Shown: piece after piece, positions 46,432-58,535 of the stretch | Position numbering within the stretch: position 1 is the stretch's first letter | Layout: every line of letters begins with the position of its first letter | Assembly (NCBI GenBank): GCA_001692895.1 | Contig: KV748211.1 | Coordinates: 1,426,001 to 1,490,000 of the forward strand | Source of the DNA: Cenococcum geophilum 1.58 | Lineage: Eukaryota; Ascomycota; Dothideomycetes; Gloniales; Gloniaceae | DNA length: 64,000 nucleotides | Direction: 5' to 3' | Made by a program: the position numbers and the translations under genes | The notes under the pieces: generated by a model | The model's database searches: none | What the model was told of the DNA's origin: nothing | Seen by the model: the letters and a program-made list of their open reading frames with translations, nothing else

Positions 46432-48547
46432 TATAAGCACAGCTTTTAATTATTCCTAGAAAGAGCAGGATAGAGAAGGGCGATTTTATAGTTTAGAGGG
46501 TACCTACACATAGCAAAGACTAAGAAGTCCAATAGTACTCAGGCCAACACCGACGCCTCAAATCTATAATAGTGCGTTTAGCTTTTTTTTTTCAGTTAAT
46601 TTTATAAGCGAGGATCCAAAGCAAATTCCAAAATAGTTATTATAAAGGAGAGGAGGATTAACGTTAATAACTAGACAGAATGGCTAGTGAAAAAAGGAGA
46701 AGATAAAGTATTCTAATAGACGAATAATAAGTAAAAAGTAAACCAACTACTTATAGAAATGAGGACGCAGTAGAACGTATAAATAAGGGTATAAGTCTAT
46801 ATGCCTTTAAGTACCGGCTACCTACTATCTTAAATATAAGTCCTTCCTTAACGCAAGGCAGATTAATAGGAGTTGTTATACCGCCTGTATAAGGCGGAGC
46901 GCTTATAAAGGGCTTAGCTAGAATATTAATTAAACTATCTTATAACGCACTAATAGCTCCTTTACTACAGATGGGGAGTAAATATACGAGATTAACTGGC
47001 TAAGATAAGTCTACTGCTTAAGCAGTGTCTTGCTCCGTAAAGGGTGGGCGTTAAAAGTAAACTATATAATGCTACTCCTGCTAGGTAAGGCGTTATTAGA
47101 AGGTTATTATTGGCTTTTAGTTCTAGTTTATAACTTTATATAAACGCCTCTAAACCCTACACTATTGGGGCTATCTAAAAGCTAAGTTACCTGTTTACCT
47201 TATCTTGACCTTAGGCTAGGCTCGTTAGCTATTAATTTATTAAGGCGACAGAAAGTTACGTCGAGGCGTATAATAGGGCTTAAGTAAAGCCACGTAACTA
47301 AATAGGTATTGCTGTACGAAGCAACGCTTAACCAGCTACCTCTATATCGCCGTCTCAGAATAATTGGAAGAAAGGAGTTAATACTAGCCCTTGTTGTTTA
47401 ATATAACCCTCCTATAGAGGTATAGCAAGTAGGGTATAAACGGGGAAGGATTATGCTCTTGTTGTGGCTGTATTATAGTGCATTCGTAATACTGTACTAG
47501 TATCCCTAAGTTAGTAAATCGGCTTAACTTTTAAGGTATAGTTAAAGCAGAGCCTACTATTAGCTCTCCTATTAGCTAAGTGGTAAAGAGGAGCAGGATA
47601 TAAAAGGCCTCTATATCCTTTAACTAGACCTATATTAAGTACAGTATCCTTTAAGGAAATCCCTCCTTACTTTCTCGTAAAGACACTTAAACTATTAGCT
47701 ACCTTATCTCTTTAATAATAAGCGACTTAGAAGCCACGATAGAGGATACCATATTATATTAGATTAAGGTGCGCTCTAAACATTAAATCCTTTACGGGAT
47801 ACCGCTAATAGAGCTAGGATATACCGCTTATTTCTAATCCTAAGGGCTCTAATAAGGCCGTTAATATAGTAGGGCAGGTATGCGATAGTTGCTTCCCTAT
47901 AGTTTTATCTATTCGCTAGCTTACTAACATAAGTAGGATATCTAGTTAGTACTAGAACGTAAGAGTGATTTAGAGAACGACGAGGCCGATATAGAAGGAA
48001 CTGTAAGGAAATATTTACCCCGCACTAACGAGATAAAGAAGTCGTCTTAATATAGCCCGCTTGGTAACTCCTTCTAATAAAGCTTATCGACCCTAGCTTA
48101 CTCTATTAGGGGCAATAGAGAGACTAAGTAGCTTAGTTAATTAACTTAGCTATAGGCTCAGCTAACTTAAAGGGAAAGTTAGCAGCCTTAAAAAAAGCGA
48201 CTACTACATTGTGGGTTATCTAGGGAAGGTTAACAATCGGATCGACAGCTTAAGAAGTAACTAGGAAGAAATAGAAAATACTATTAGGCGGTTTTAAAAC
48301 GAAATCTATACTCTTAAGAGAGGTAGTAATAAAACTTCAGATTATGGAGGTAAATAGGTTATAAAGGCTAAAAACAAGATCACGGCATCTAAGAGAAAAA
48401 GGGCACGCTTAGTCTAAGGATGGAGAAGTCTATAGAATTAAGGAGGAAATTTATTAGCTTAAATAGTACGCTCTTTAGTTATTATATTGTTTGCTTATTA
48501 AAGGAAATTTATATATTAGATTTAAGCTAGAACTAGCCCTACCCTTT
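46432..48547 (-). other. Unclassified RIPped relic, possibly coding on the minus strand
   Basis: A minus-strand frame around 47480-46900 stays readable except for TAA/TAG codons (for example LYPTCYTSIGGLY, ILRRRYRGSWLSVASYSNTY, LVTWLYLSPIIRLDVTFCRL). It looks like a decayed protein gene, but no family was recognised. In RIPped DNA TGA is rare, so absence of TGA alone is weak evidence. Confidence 0.35.
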
Positions 48548-48559
48548 ATAGCGAGTGTT

Positions 48560-50730
48560 GTAAGACGTTCATCCAAACCTTCACCACACATGCAACCTTA
48601 CCAAAAGGTAGCGCCACACTCCAAAACTTACGCATACCCATCTTACCATCAAAAACAATCGATTTTCTAACTTTCAAGACCTAATTCCTACTGCCTAGCG
48701 AGCTAGAGGTGGATTTATTGGTCGTTTTACCCCCTTTTCCCAACAGAAAAATTTCTCTAAGGGTGGCCCTAGCTTATAAGCGAGGCACGGACAAGAACAC
48801 CAAAACTACTACCACTACCACTAATACCAAAACTACAAAATAGGGGCTAGTTTCTCTACTACCTCTTAGCCTAATCTCCCCAGAAATCTTCTAGTAGGAT
48901 TAGTAAGGAGAAAGGGTATAAGGATAGTAGGAAACCCCCCTATAAAATGCCGAAGCAAAAGCCTGGTAGGCCAAAAAAAAAACCTCCTTTAGAAATAAGT
49001 GATCATCAGTCTGATATATTCACCTTTTCTTTCCCCTCTTCTTCTTCTTCTAGCCTATTTAGGGCAGGAGAAAAAAGAGGACATCCTCAGTCTTCTCTTG
49101 AAAATGAAAACCAAAACCAAAACCAAAAACCTGCAAAAAAGATAACAAAATCGATGACTACTACGGATAGTATGCCTAGCATACCTTTCCCTCCCCTTTC
49201 TCTAAAACAACACCTACAAAAAGCTCTAGAAAGCCTAACTCAGGCCTATAAAGGGTAAGAAGAAGAAAAAGAAGAAAAAGAATAAGTTAAATAGCTAGAA
49301 GACTATACACGGAGTATCCTAGCAGGAGAAACCCCCTTTATACAAGGAAAAGAAAAGGCAAAAGATGTCCTACAAGGACTAGTAGAAGAAGTAAGAGCTT
49401 TCCGTAAGGAGGTAGCTCCTACGAAAGAAACTTACGTAGAGAGGCTAAAGAAAGCCTTACTTCTTCGTCCTCCCCACCCTCTCCTTATTATCATTACCAC
49501 CACCACCTTCTACCCCTTCTAGTAGGAGTTTTACTTCTACTAGAAGTAGGAAAAAGCAGCTATAAGAAAGAAAGCTAGTCCTAATTACAGACGAAAAGGA
49601 CCAACCTTTAGATACCTTCCTTTATACGGAAACAAAGTCAACCAACTATTTGCATCAAAACTGCAAGTAGAAAAGCTAGTACTAGCGTCTATAGCTAGAA
49701 ACTAAAGGAAAACAAAATATTCTCCTTACGACTACGGAAGAGTATAATGCGGATTTCCTAGTTAAATATAAGGAATCTGGTATAAACTGCTTTAACTTTT
49801 AAAGAGAACAAAAACTGGAACTATGGGTTCAAATTATAGCCATGGGGTTCCTACCCTACCTTCCTAGGAGAAGGGGCTTAAGCTTCTAAAAGAAGAAATT
49901 GAGACCTTTAATCCTATAAGGATACAAGGAACTAACCTAGATGGATCTTATCTAGTGTAAAAAGACACGATCTACAGACCAGGATTTGGCTCTATAGTTT
50001 TTACTATAGAGAGCGAAGAAAAAGACAAGAAATCCTTAAGCAAAAAGAGATATCAATTGCAGGTACAGCTACTAAGGTAGTAAAATACCTCGAAGTCTCT
50101 CCTACTACGCAGTGTACCGAGCTGCCAAAAAATTTGGCCATATAGGAGATAGTTGTGCTCTACTAGGGCCTGCAGATACTGTTGCGGCTGCATATTTATC
50201 TAAAGACCCATTCCTGTTCTACCTGTATAACAACAGGCAAGCCTTGCCAGCATACCCCACCTTCTTTGCATTAATTGGTAAAGAAAAACACTTTGCTAAT
50301 AGTAAAGACTGCGAGACTCTTAAAGGCTGCTAAACTAGTACGCGAAGAAGATTCTATGGAAGAATTAAAAACAGATAGGATTCTAGAAGGAGGCAACTCC
50401 TACTAGGCCTCTTAAAAAGATATTAGAGAGCAAAAGGATAGAAATAAATTGCAAAAGGACAGGGACAGGGGTTAGGATTTCTTACAGTTTTTCTTACCAT
50501 TTTCTCATTCCCTAGTAGTTGTAGTATCTTAGTATTTTACTAGGAAACTATAAACTCCTAATTTAGGGGTTTATAAACTACTAGGANATAGCTACTAGTA
50601 NATATTAAGCTGCCTAGAAAGGATTTATGTATATAGAACTATAGCGCTATAGCCTAAGGCTGCATGCGTAGTATTGTACGTAGTATAATACAATGGATAT
50701 AAAAAAAATAAAAAATAAAAAATAAAAAAA
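48560..50730 (+). mobile_element. Non-LTR retroposon (LINE-like, ORF1 only), 12-bp target duplication, A-rich tail
   Basis: The element lies between two copies of ATAGCGAGTGTT (48548-48559 and 50731-50742) and ends in an A-rich tail (about 50700-50730, AAAAAAT units). Variable-length target duplication plus a 3' A-tail are the marks of target-primed reverse transcription. It is 2171 bp. It holds a gag-like ORF1 region but no reverse transcriptase, so it depends on another element or is a truncated/non-autonomous type. It keeps far more CA/TG than its flanks, which implies late arrival. Two ambiguous bases occur at 50587 and 50601. Confidence 0.8.
48947..50430 (+). pseudogene. ORF1-like (gag-like) gene of the retroposon, lightly RIPped
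   Basis: Starts MPKQKPGRPKKKPPLEIS with an AT-hook-like GRPKKK, then a Ser/Asn/Gln-rich stretch and a coiled-coil-like region. The first frame is open for 103 codons to 49258. Downstream the same kind of sequence goes on with a few TAG/TAA codons where Gln is expected (LEDYTRSILAGETPFIQGKE, AKDVLQGLVEEVRAFRKEV). A later open piece (50112-50333) reads FGHIGDSCALLGPADTVAAA. No RNA-binding knuckle was identified with certainty. The general layout resembles ORF1 of fungal Tad-type LINEs; assignment is by context (target duplication and A-tail). Confidence 0.45.
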
Positions 50731-50742
50731 ATAGCGAGTGTT

Positions 50743-51063
50743 TGCCGCATTTAAATGCTTAATTAGCAATAAGTTAGCAAATCTAACTAAGCTTAACGTC
50801 TAAAGCGAGTAAAACCACGTTCCCCTATTATATATTTAAGTCTAGTTGCTCTTTACTAGCGTCTTCTTTACTAGTAGAGGATAGAATTTGTCTTTAAAAT
50901 AGAAGTTAGTTTGCGGAATAATAGAAAAAAATAAGGGTTTCTAGGTCTGGAGGCTATAAAGGCTAATCTATAGATATATAGATAACTAGATAATATCGAC
51001 CATTACGCCGCGCTATAATATATATATCCGCCTAGTAATGCCGCCATAATCTATCGGCTTTAT
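50743..51063. repeat. Left part of a duplicated segment (partner at 52525-52800)
   Basis: From about 50880 to 51063 this matches about 52525-52705 (for example GGCTAATCTATAGATATATA versus GGTTAATCTATAGATGTATA). The match then resumes at 52076 versus about 52713. The second copy lacks both MITEs, so it serves as an empty-site reference. No coding content recognised. Confidence 0.7.
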
Positions 51064-51066
51064 TTA

Positions 51067-51653
51067 GGCCTTATTTAGTAACTTTTTTCTACTTATAAGA
51101 TTCCACCGTTTTAATTACTAAAAATTCAAAATAGAACGAATAGGTTAAATAAATTGAATAGGTCAAAAATTAAACAGGTTTAGGCTTTCCGTTTAGTAGA
51201 TCAACCTATTTAAATAGCTTAGCAGCTGAAATTGAGGCTTAAAACGGCCGTTTTAACTTCATCGCGTTTACCGCGATTCTGCGGCCTAAAGTAGTATAGA
51301 GTGCGCGATTTCTAAGTCTTGGCCGCGAAATAGTTGTTAAATAGGTGAAAATTAAAAAGTACTTCTCTAGGTACTTTTTAACACCTGCCTAGCCGTTTCG
51401 ACGTTAATCTGGCTATCTATGCACTATTCTGCCCAATTTGTGAAGTCTTTAATCGTGTATATTAAGCACGTAATCGCGATTAACAATTCTACTAAATGAT
51501 AGACATCTACTAGTTTATTCTACACCCCTGCAAGGTATTAACTTATAGCGCTTATAATTGGAGCTATTTGGCGTTAAAGATTTAAACAGGTTGAATTTTA
51601 GTAGTTGAAACGGTGGAATCTTATAAGTAGAAAAAAAGTCACCAAATAAGGCC
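51067..51653. mobile_element. PIF/Harbinger-type (Tourist-like) MITE
   Basis: The terminal inverted repeats begin GGCCTTATTTAGTAAC on the left and GGCCTTATTTGGTGAC when the right end is read inward, and extend about 55 bp. A 3-bp TTA lies on both sides (51064-51066, 51654-51656). GGCC-starting TIRs with a TTA/TAA target are the mark of PIF/Harbinger and Tourist elements. It is 587 bp and non-coding. The left TIR is more RIPped than the right. Confidence 0.8.
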
Positions 51654-51656
51654 TTA

Positions 51657-52073
51657 GATGTCTGTCCCACCTTATATATAGTCCTACCTCGTGCATAGCA
51701 CTAAAATACGTCTTTTTAAAATACTTATATCTTAATAACCATAATAGCTATTTATATAAAATTGTAAATATAGCTTATCAAATAATAAGAAAAGCTTTTT
51801 ATAAAATAAAAATATAAAAATAATATAATTTATAGTAAAATATAAAAGAAAATCACTTTTATATAGGTTAAAAAATAAAATGTATTGTATAAAGTCTAAT
51901 TTTATAAAAATAATTTTATAAAAAGCTTTTCTTACTATTTAATAAACTATATTTAAAGTTTTATATAAATAGCTATTGTGGTTATTAAGATATAAGCATT
52001 TTAAAAAGACGTGTTTTGTATAATTTTAGTACTATGCACGAGGTAGGACCGTGCATAAGGTGGGATAGACTTC
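51657..52073. mobile_element. Near-palindromic MITE with TA target, abutting the Harbinger-type MITE
   Basis: The arms 51657-51805 and about 51912-52073 are inverted copies (left GATGTCTGTCCCACCTTATA; right ends ATAAGGTGGGATAGACTTC). TA lies at 51655-51656 and 52074-52075. 417 bp, no coding. It starts at the base right after the TTA of its neighbour, so the two insertions share target bases. Confidence 0.8.
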
Positions 52074-52524
52074 TAAGGTCACCAAATGCTTTCGAAAATT
52101 CTTATTTATGGCTCACTTCGACCTTAATTATACTTTCTGCTTTAAGGAATAAGAAATTTCTTATAAAGATTTTCGTAATTACGTTTATCTCTTTTAGCAT
52201 TTATTAAGAATTAAGGCGTTAATTAGGATTTCCTTAGCTTGGTATTGTGTTTCTATATAGTTGCTTTTATGTTAAGAATCTCTCGTTATTATCCGCACGT
52301 AAATAAACAAGTTCTTATATATTAGATTGAAGTTAGAGACTCGCTTATAGTAAGCAAGCTTAATAAGTCCTCTACCTTTGTATGCTTAATAGTGATAAGT
52401 CAGCTACCCTATAACTCGCTTAGTCCTTAAGGTCGTCACTTTATAGATATCTTAGAATTAACCTTTGTTGACCCATCCTCTTTAACCTAGTTAAAATGTG
52501 CTGGAGTTTTCTTAACTGGAATAG

Positions 52525-52800
52525 GATAGAACCTTTCCTTTAAAACAGTTAGTATATTCCGTATAATAATAGTAAGAAGAGGGCCTACTAGGTCTTATGG
52601 GTTTGGAGGCCATATAGGTTAATCTATAGATGTATAAATATAAAATTGACTATTGCGCCGTATAAGAATATAGCAATCTACGTTAAAGTATCGCTTTAAT
52701 CTATTGGCCTTTTCTAAGAAGGTCCCCTTTTGCTTTCAAAAGTTCTTATTTATAGCTCGCTTTAACCTTAATAGTGATCTTTGCTTTAGATATATAACTA
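52525..52800. repeat. Second copy of the duplicated segment, MITE-free
   Basis: Collinear with 50880-51063 plus 52076-52160. At the point where copy 1 carries two MITEs, this copy runs straight through (CTATTGGCCTTTTCTAAGAA at 52701-52720). Confidence 0.75.
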
Positions 52801-53886
52801 TAATAAATAATTAATGGCTTAGTAGCTCTTTGGTGTTTTTATAGGATAATTAGGGTGTAGGTTAACTCTGAATTTTATATTAATAAGGTGGGAATGTTAA
52901 GAATAAATATAGGATATATTCTAAGTTATAACTCTAAGAACTAAATCTTGTTCTAAGAACTGGGTCTAATTCTAAAGACTATATTTTAATTCTAAAGACC
53001 GTATCCCAATTCTATTTTTAGGAAACGGGCCTATTAACTGTTAGGAACGCTTGCTGGGCTAAATACACTAAACACGGCTAAAAAGGTAAACCTACTTATT
53101 TACGGGCGGTTAGTAATTCTGCCGCAACACTTTAGTAGTTAAGGTTTTAATGTTCTTAAAATCGCGTATAGGCCATATATATACAGCTAACGACGGTATA
53201 AGGGATAGTGTTAAGCTAAGCGGCTTAATAGTCTTAGGAGGGGTAAGTATAGGGCTATTTTTACCTTAGCTTAAATCGTAACCCGACCCTAAAGCTAAGC
53301 CCCGACCCTAGCCCTAGGAGACAGCTAATTAACTATTATAAAAAGGGCGCGATCCCAAAAACTGGATCTGGTTTTAAGAAACTAGATTCTAATTTTAGGG
53401 AACGGGTTGATTAACCGCTGTAAAAAGAGGTTAACTGTCTATATTTAGTATATTAGGTTTAGCTTGTTTTAGAACCAGCTACGTAATTATATATAGGCGC
53501 TTATATAATTAACCCTAGTTAACCCACTCTTGGGAGCCCTACTATATTAGAGCCTTATATATTACGGAATAAACTAAAACTAGTTATTATGGCTTAGTAT
53601 TTAACTAAGCCCTACGAAGCCTTAGTCTGAGCCACGTTAGGTTAGCTTAACTTTTCCATACCTAATTTTTAATCTTCTGTATTCGCTTCTACCTTGCTTC
53701 CTTCCTTATACTTTTCTCCCTAGTCATTTCCTTATTACAAGACGCGCTTAACGTATTCTTGGCCTCCCTATACTTATCTGCTATTATACCGTCCTTATAT
53801 GCTAGCCTCTTTAATCTCCCCTTCTTGCCTACCTACCTGCCTGCTACGCGGCCCTCCTAATATAGCTTTTAGCGCGTTCGCTTATA
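52801..53886. other. Unclassified spacer upstream of the FunK1 relic
   Basis: RIPped AT-rich sequence. Short repeated words such as TAATTCTAAAGAC at 52970-53000 and GAACGGG-type words recur. 53680-53880 is pyrimidine-rich on the plus strand, as expected near a fungal promoter. No gene recognised. Confidence 0.4.
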
Positions 53887-56358
53887 ATGGTAAATTTCTC
53901 TAAATTAGAGATAATTAAAATAAAGCCTATTGGGGAAGGACTAAATAACTTTCGCGATTTATTTAATTTAACTTATTAGGATTTAGGTATCCCTAGCTCT
54001 CTAGACTTGTTGTATTAGATAGGCAATAAAGGTATTTATTAATTTATTTAATAAGTCCCCTCTAACACATATAGGCTTAAAAATCTTATAGTTAACCTTA
54101 TCCTAGCATTATAAAACCTTCCTACTGTTTAATTACTGCTATCTAGCGCTAGCCGTGGCACTCTTTATAGCGACCTTCTCTGACTTAGCTCCTTGGTTAA
54201 TTCTAACGACTTTAATATTAAACGGTTTACTTCTTTTTTAAAAATAGTTCTTAATCGCGAATCAGATAAGGATATATAGAGTAATGCTATCGCTACCGCA
54301 ATAAAGTCTATACCTCCCCCCTAACTGCTGCCATTCTACGTTTAAACCCTATATTAATATAATATAAGTAGCTTCGCCAACTCGTCTAAACACAGGAAAT
54401 ATGTGGATAATGTTCTAAAGGAGGAGCTAGGCCCTCTTTACGTTGGGATTCCTAACTTATATAAAGTATTCTTTAGGGGAGTAGAAGGCCTTAGGGTGGT
54501 AAGCGCCGCCGTTTTTAAGAAATGTAAGGAAGGGGATAATCCGCTATACGCTAAGGGCGGCTAGTGTAACTGGCCTAAAAGCGTAGAGTAAGATAATGTC
54601 CTAAAGTGGTTTAATAACCTAATTGGATTATTTTTGGGCTTTGTAAAGGAGTATAGGTCCGCCCTAAAGATATAACAAAAGCTTGTTATATATACTAAGC
54701 AGCCCTTATAAGGGTCTGCGGCGAAGCGAAAGCTAAATATTAGTTTTATGGATAATCTAATAGCCGGCGAAAGCTCTTAATGCTATTAGTTGTATATACT
54801 TATACTAGGAGAGCTAAAGAGTAATCTAAACACCGATATACCCTTATAGGCATAGTTTGATTTAGGGAAATATATAAGAGAAGTCTTCGCCGCTTAGGAC
54901 ACTCGTCGCTTTATCTTAGGCTTTACCCTCTATAGATCTATTATATGGTTATAGGAGTATAACCAGGTAGAAGGCATTATATTATTATTATTTAATATTA
55001 ATAAAGACGGACTATAATTTACCTTAGCAATATTAGGATTTCTCTAGATAAATAAGAAGCAGCTTAGGTTTAACCCTACTATTCTAATATTAGACGGCAA
55101 ACGATATATTAAGGTCGTGCGCAACAGTTAGACTAAGTGTCTTATCCTTAACGAACTTATAAAGCGTATACGCTATATCGCTAGTTAAGCGACTACTTGC
55201 TAGAAAGCACACCGTAAAGGGATACTTAAGATACCCATTATTATTAAAGACTTGTGGTAGTACCTAGAGCGCAAGGAAGAGGGTAAACTGCTGCTTAAGG
55301 CAATGGAGAAAGGAGTGGTTAATATGGCCAGGTACTATTACCATAAGACTATTTATATAGGTGGATAAGATAATGACATCTTTAATATCCATAAGGGGCT
55401 AGATATTAAAAGAGCGACAAACTATAAGCCAGAAGGCTTAATAATGCCTCTAAGATCGGCCGTAGCGTAAATTAGTATAAGGAAAGGCCGCAGTTTTAGC
55501 AGAAAGAGGTCTTCTAGCTATAGCGCCCCATTACCGCCTAGTAAGCGCCTATATTTAACCTCTCTAACTAAGCGCTCTATCGTGCAGAATTGCGTATATT
55601 AACGCGTTATTACTAGTAACTATAGGAAACCTCTTTATAAGGCAAGCTCTTAGGCTGTAATGCTTGCTATATTAAAGGGTGGTATTAAAGGATACGAGTC
55701 TTTATATACGTAGGCTGGCATTATCTAATATAATATTTTAATAGGCAACCTTATAATGAACGAGGAAGATAATAATCCTTCTTAGCCGGCATTCTTAATT
55801 AACTTCAATCTCGCGATTAAAAAGAAGTAAGAAGGACCTTTGGGAGTACGGGGCAAGACCAGTATAAGAGCATTTATAGCTATAGGAGTGCTTCTAGGCA
55901 AGAAATACTCCTTTAGGCATAATCTGGAGTCGTTTTTCTAGGTGCTTTTCTGGATATGCGTACACTATAATAGGCTAGGTAAAGATATCGGTCTAACTAA
56001 GTTTAAGCGTTGAAACTATAAGAATACTACTAAGTTGGCTAAGTTAAAATTGGGGCTAGTAAATAGGGAAGGGCATTTTCTTAATTGTATAGCTAAGGTA
56101 TTTACACCTTACTACTAGCTACTAGTTCTATAGGTTAATAAGCTATAAAAGGTAGTTTTCCTAATAGACGGGAGGTGGGAGAAGGAAGATAGGGGGCTTT
56201 ATTTTTAGATAAAAGAGATTCTCTAGCAAGCATAGAAGGATTTAAAGGTGCTAGCAGAGTAGATAGAATAATATTTTATTATCTTATACTCTTCCACTAT
56301 ATAAGTAAAGTTTTGCTAAGATTCGGCCAGGGGCTTATAGCTAGCGGCTAGAGCATAA
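53887..56358 (+). pseudogene. FunK1-type fungal protein kinase, RIP-killed, frame intact
   Basis: From ATG at 53887 to TAA at 56356-56358 there are exactly 824 codons in one frame, interrupted by stops mostly at expected Gln/Trp codons. FunK1 (PF17667) kinases are large expanded families in fungi with unknown substrates. Matching stretches include FILGFTLYRSIIWL, FNINKDGLFTLAILGFL (with a stop), ILDGKRYIKVVRNS, NMARYYYHKTIYIGG, DIKRATNYKPEGLIMPLRS, APLPPSKRLYL, RVITSNYRKPLYKASS, LIGNLIMNEEDNNPS, PAFLINFNLAIK (the DFG-like site, family FLIDLDLAIK), RGKTSIRAFIAIGVLLGKKY and FFVLFWICVHYN (with a stop). Asp-to-Asn changes hit the metal-binding site. Length is normal for the family. The absence of any net indel suggests silencing by RIP alone. 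Confidence 0.88.
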
Positions 56359-57955
56359 ATAGTAATATTTGGTGAAACGCATATAAAATAGGGTAGGGTA
56401 AGTCGCCTAGGCTAAATAAACCTGGGAAAGTAGATAACCTAACCGCCTTATTGTAATAATGTGTCTTATTTTAACTATGGTATAGTTATAATTATAATTA
56501 TAATTGGCCTTTATAAGGTATAAATAACATTCCCTCCCCTACAGAGACGTTATTGTATATTAGTATCTCCATACTAGCTGGTCTACCTCCATAAAGGGCT
56601 CTTATGTTAATTTAAAAGTTAGGTGGCCTTTTAGCGAGTAGAATAGAGAAACTGTTTTCCCGATCCCTTTTCTGGTTTCGCGAATTCTAAATCCTAAAAC
56701 CGTAATTTAGGAAATAGGATTTAGATTTACAAATTATAAAATCGTGAATTGGGAAATAGAAAACTAATTTTGGAGATATAACCTTAACTTTAATAGCGCC
56801 AGCTAGGGGAGCGAGTAAAAGAAAGGCCCCTATTAAGCTAGATACCCGCAATAATATATAAAATAGGATAGGACAATATTTAAGTAATTTCTTTTACCGA
56901 ACAATTTGCTATGCTCTTTAAACTCCTTATTAAAGCTATTACTATTACTCTTCTTGTTTATATATTTATTATTTTATAGCTTAAAAGACTAAGAGAATAT
57001 ATATATTATCGTCTATATCCGCGGATATTCTCTAGGACCTTTCTATTATATAGGACAAAACACTCCTCTAGAGATAATCTATCTTCTATAGGACCGTCCA
57101 AGACGTAACCTTCTTGGTTAAGCGCGAGAGCTAGCCTATAACTTCCGTTACTGGCTTTATAGGGGCTATAATACTTGTGACCATCGGCCGTTAAATAGGG
57201 GACATTTGCCTGCTTACGACGATAATCTAAAAAATAGTCCTCTAACGCCCCTAAATAAGGAGGACTGCCTAGACCTTATATTTAAGGATAAAGATAAGCG
57301 CTCCTATCTTCCTAAGTACAAGGGTTAAGGTTAAGTCTTTTAGGGACGTTAACGGTAAGTAGGTAATATACGTAAACCTTTTATACTTTACTAATACAAT
57401 AATAGTTAGCTTTAAGTAATATTAGTAACGGTCTATAAGCATTTTATTACTCTTATACTTTAGTTAAAGTATTTTTAGTTACAGAATCGCACTATTAGAT
57501 GTTTTTGTGTCTATATAGGATACTTTAATAGAACTATTAAGAGATGCCTTTATAGACTTGCCTACGTGTCTCTTTAAGTATATTTTACTAATAAATAGTT
57601 AGGGTTTCTTCTAATAGTGAATTCCACGGAAAGAGCGTAGGGTAACTCTTGTTAGATATGCCTTATTTTTAAAAGAACTAAAATAAATACGACTTTATAT
57701 TGCCTAACCAACGGATTTACCCTCCTATTTTGGTAAAACGGCTATTACGCTAAGGACTATGCTGAGATTTTCTTCTATATCCTAACTATTAGCTAACGCT
57801 GCCTTTTAGTTAATTACTTATGTGAAAACTATATGTTAGCGAAACTGTTTTAGATGGCCTTTTAAGCTCCGCCCAATATATATTTACGCCACGTATAAAA
57901 ATAGCCTTTAAATATTACGGACCGAAGATTTATTTTAAGTTACGGTAATACTACT
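56359..57955. other. Unclassified RIPped sequence
   Basis: No domain recognised on either strand; AT-rich with repeated TTAGGAAATAGGATTTAG-like words at about 56690-56760. It may contain decayed exons of a neighbour. Confidence 0.4.
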
Positions 57956-58535
57956 TAATTAATTTAATTCTTTCTTAAATAGCGTATATAAGCTAAAACC
58001 CTTACTATAGGAGGAGTACGAGCCCTAAGCTCTATAAGGAATTTAAGAACATCAGCTATACCTAAGATAATACTTATACTACTCGCCGCTATACGCCTAT
58101 GCTAGCTTAGTGCGTTAATATTAGCACCTACCTTAATAAGTAGCCGAAGCATATCTATATATCCGTTGTTGGCCATATAATGCAGTGGTGTATTAGCGCC
58201 TTAATTAAACAGGCTTATATCCTAAAAGTCCCTCCCTAGATCCCTGATCTAATTAGCGGAGATATCCATGCCCTTGTCAATAAGAAGTTGAACAGCGTCT
58301 ATAAATCCCCGTTTAGTAGTAAAATGTAATAGCGTAAAGCCGGAAATATTACGCTCCGAGATATCTACTTCCGCCTTAAGCAGTAGCTTTATTAAAATGG
58401 TTTTTCCTTACCCCGCTAGGAGGTGTAATAATGTATTTCCGTAAGGATCTCTTAGGTAGATATCGACCTTTTTTTTTTTAGTAAGGATTTAAAAGTAAAT
58501 GCGCGGTTATAAATAGCAGCCCATTCCAAAACTAA
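57955..58535 (-). pseudogene. Ankyrin-repeat protein relic
   Basis: The minus strand shows consecutive ankyrin repeats. They include DPYGNTLLHLLAG and KTILIKLLLKAEVDISERNI near 58455-58360, SGFTLLHFTTKRGFIDAVQL and LIDKGMDISAN near 58345-58255, and GANTPLHYMANNGYIDMLRL and LIKVGANINALS near 58200-58110. A further degenerate repeat reads IAASSISIILGIADVLKFLI near 58085-58025. The TPLH and LLL...GA(D/N)(I/V)N signatures are clear. Stops fall at Gln-type codons. The N-terminal part, which in such proteins would carry an effector or F-box domain, was not recognised upstream of 58535. Ankyrin repeats mediate protein binding; the partner is unknown. Confidence 0.8.

Noticed and set aside
52016-52207. 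63-codon plus frame
   Set aside because: Starts in the arm of the palindromic MITE and runs into RIPped flank; no domain.
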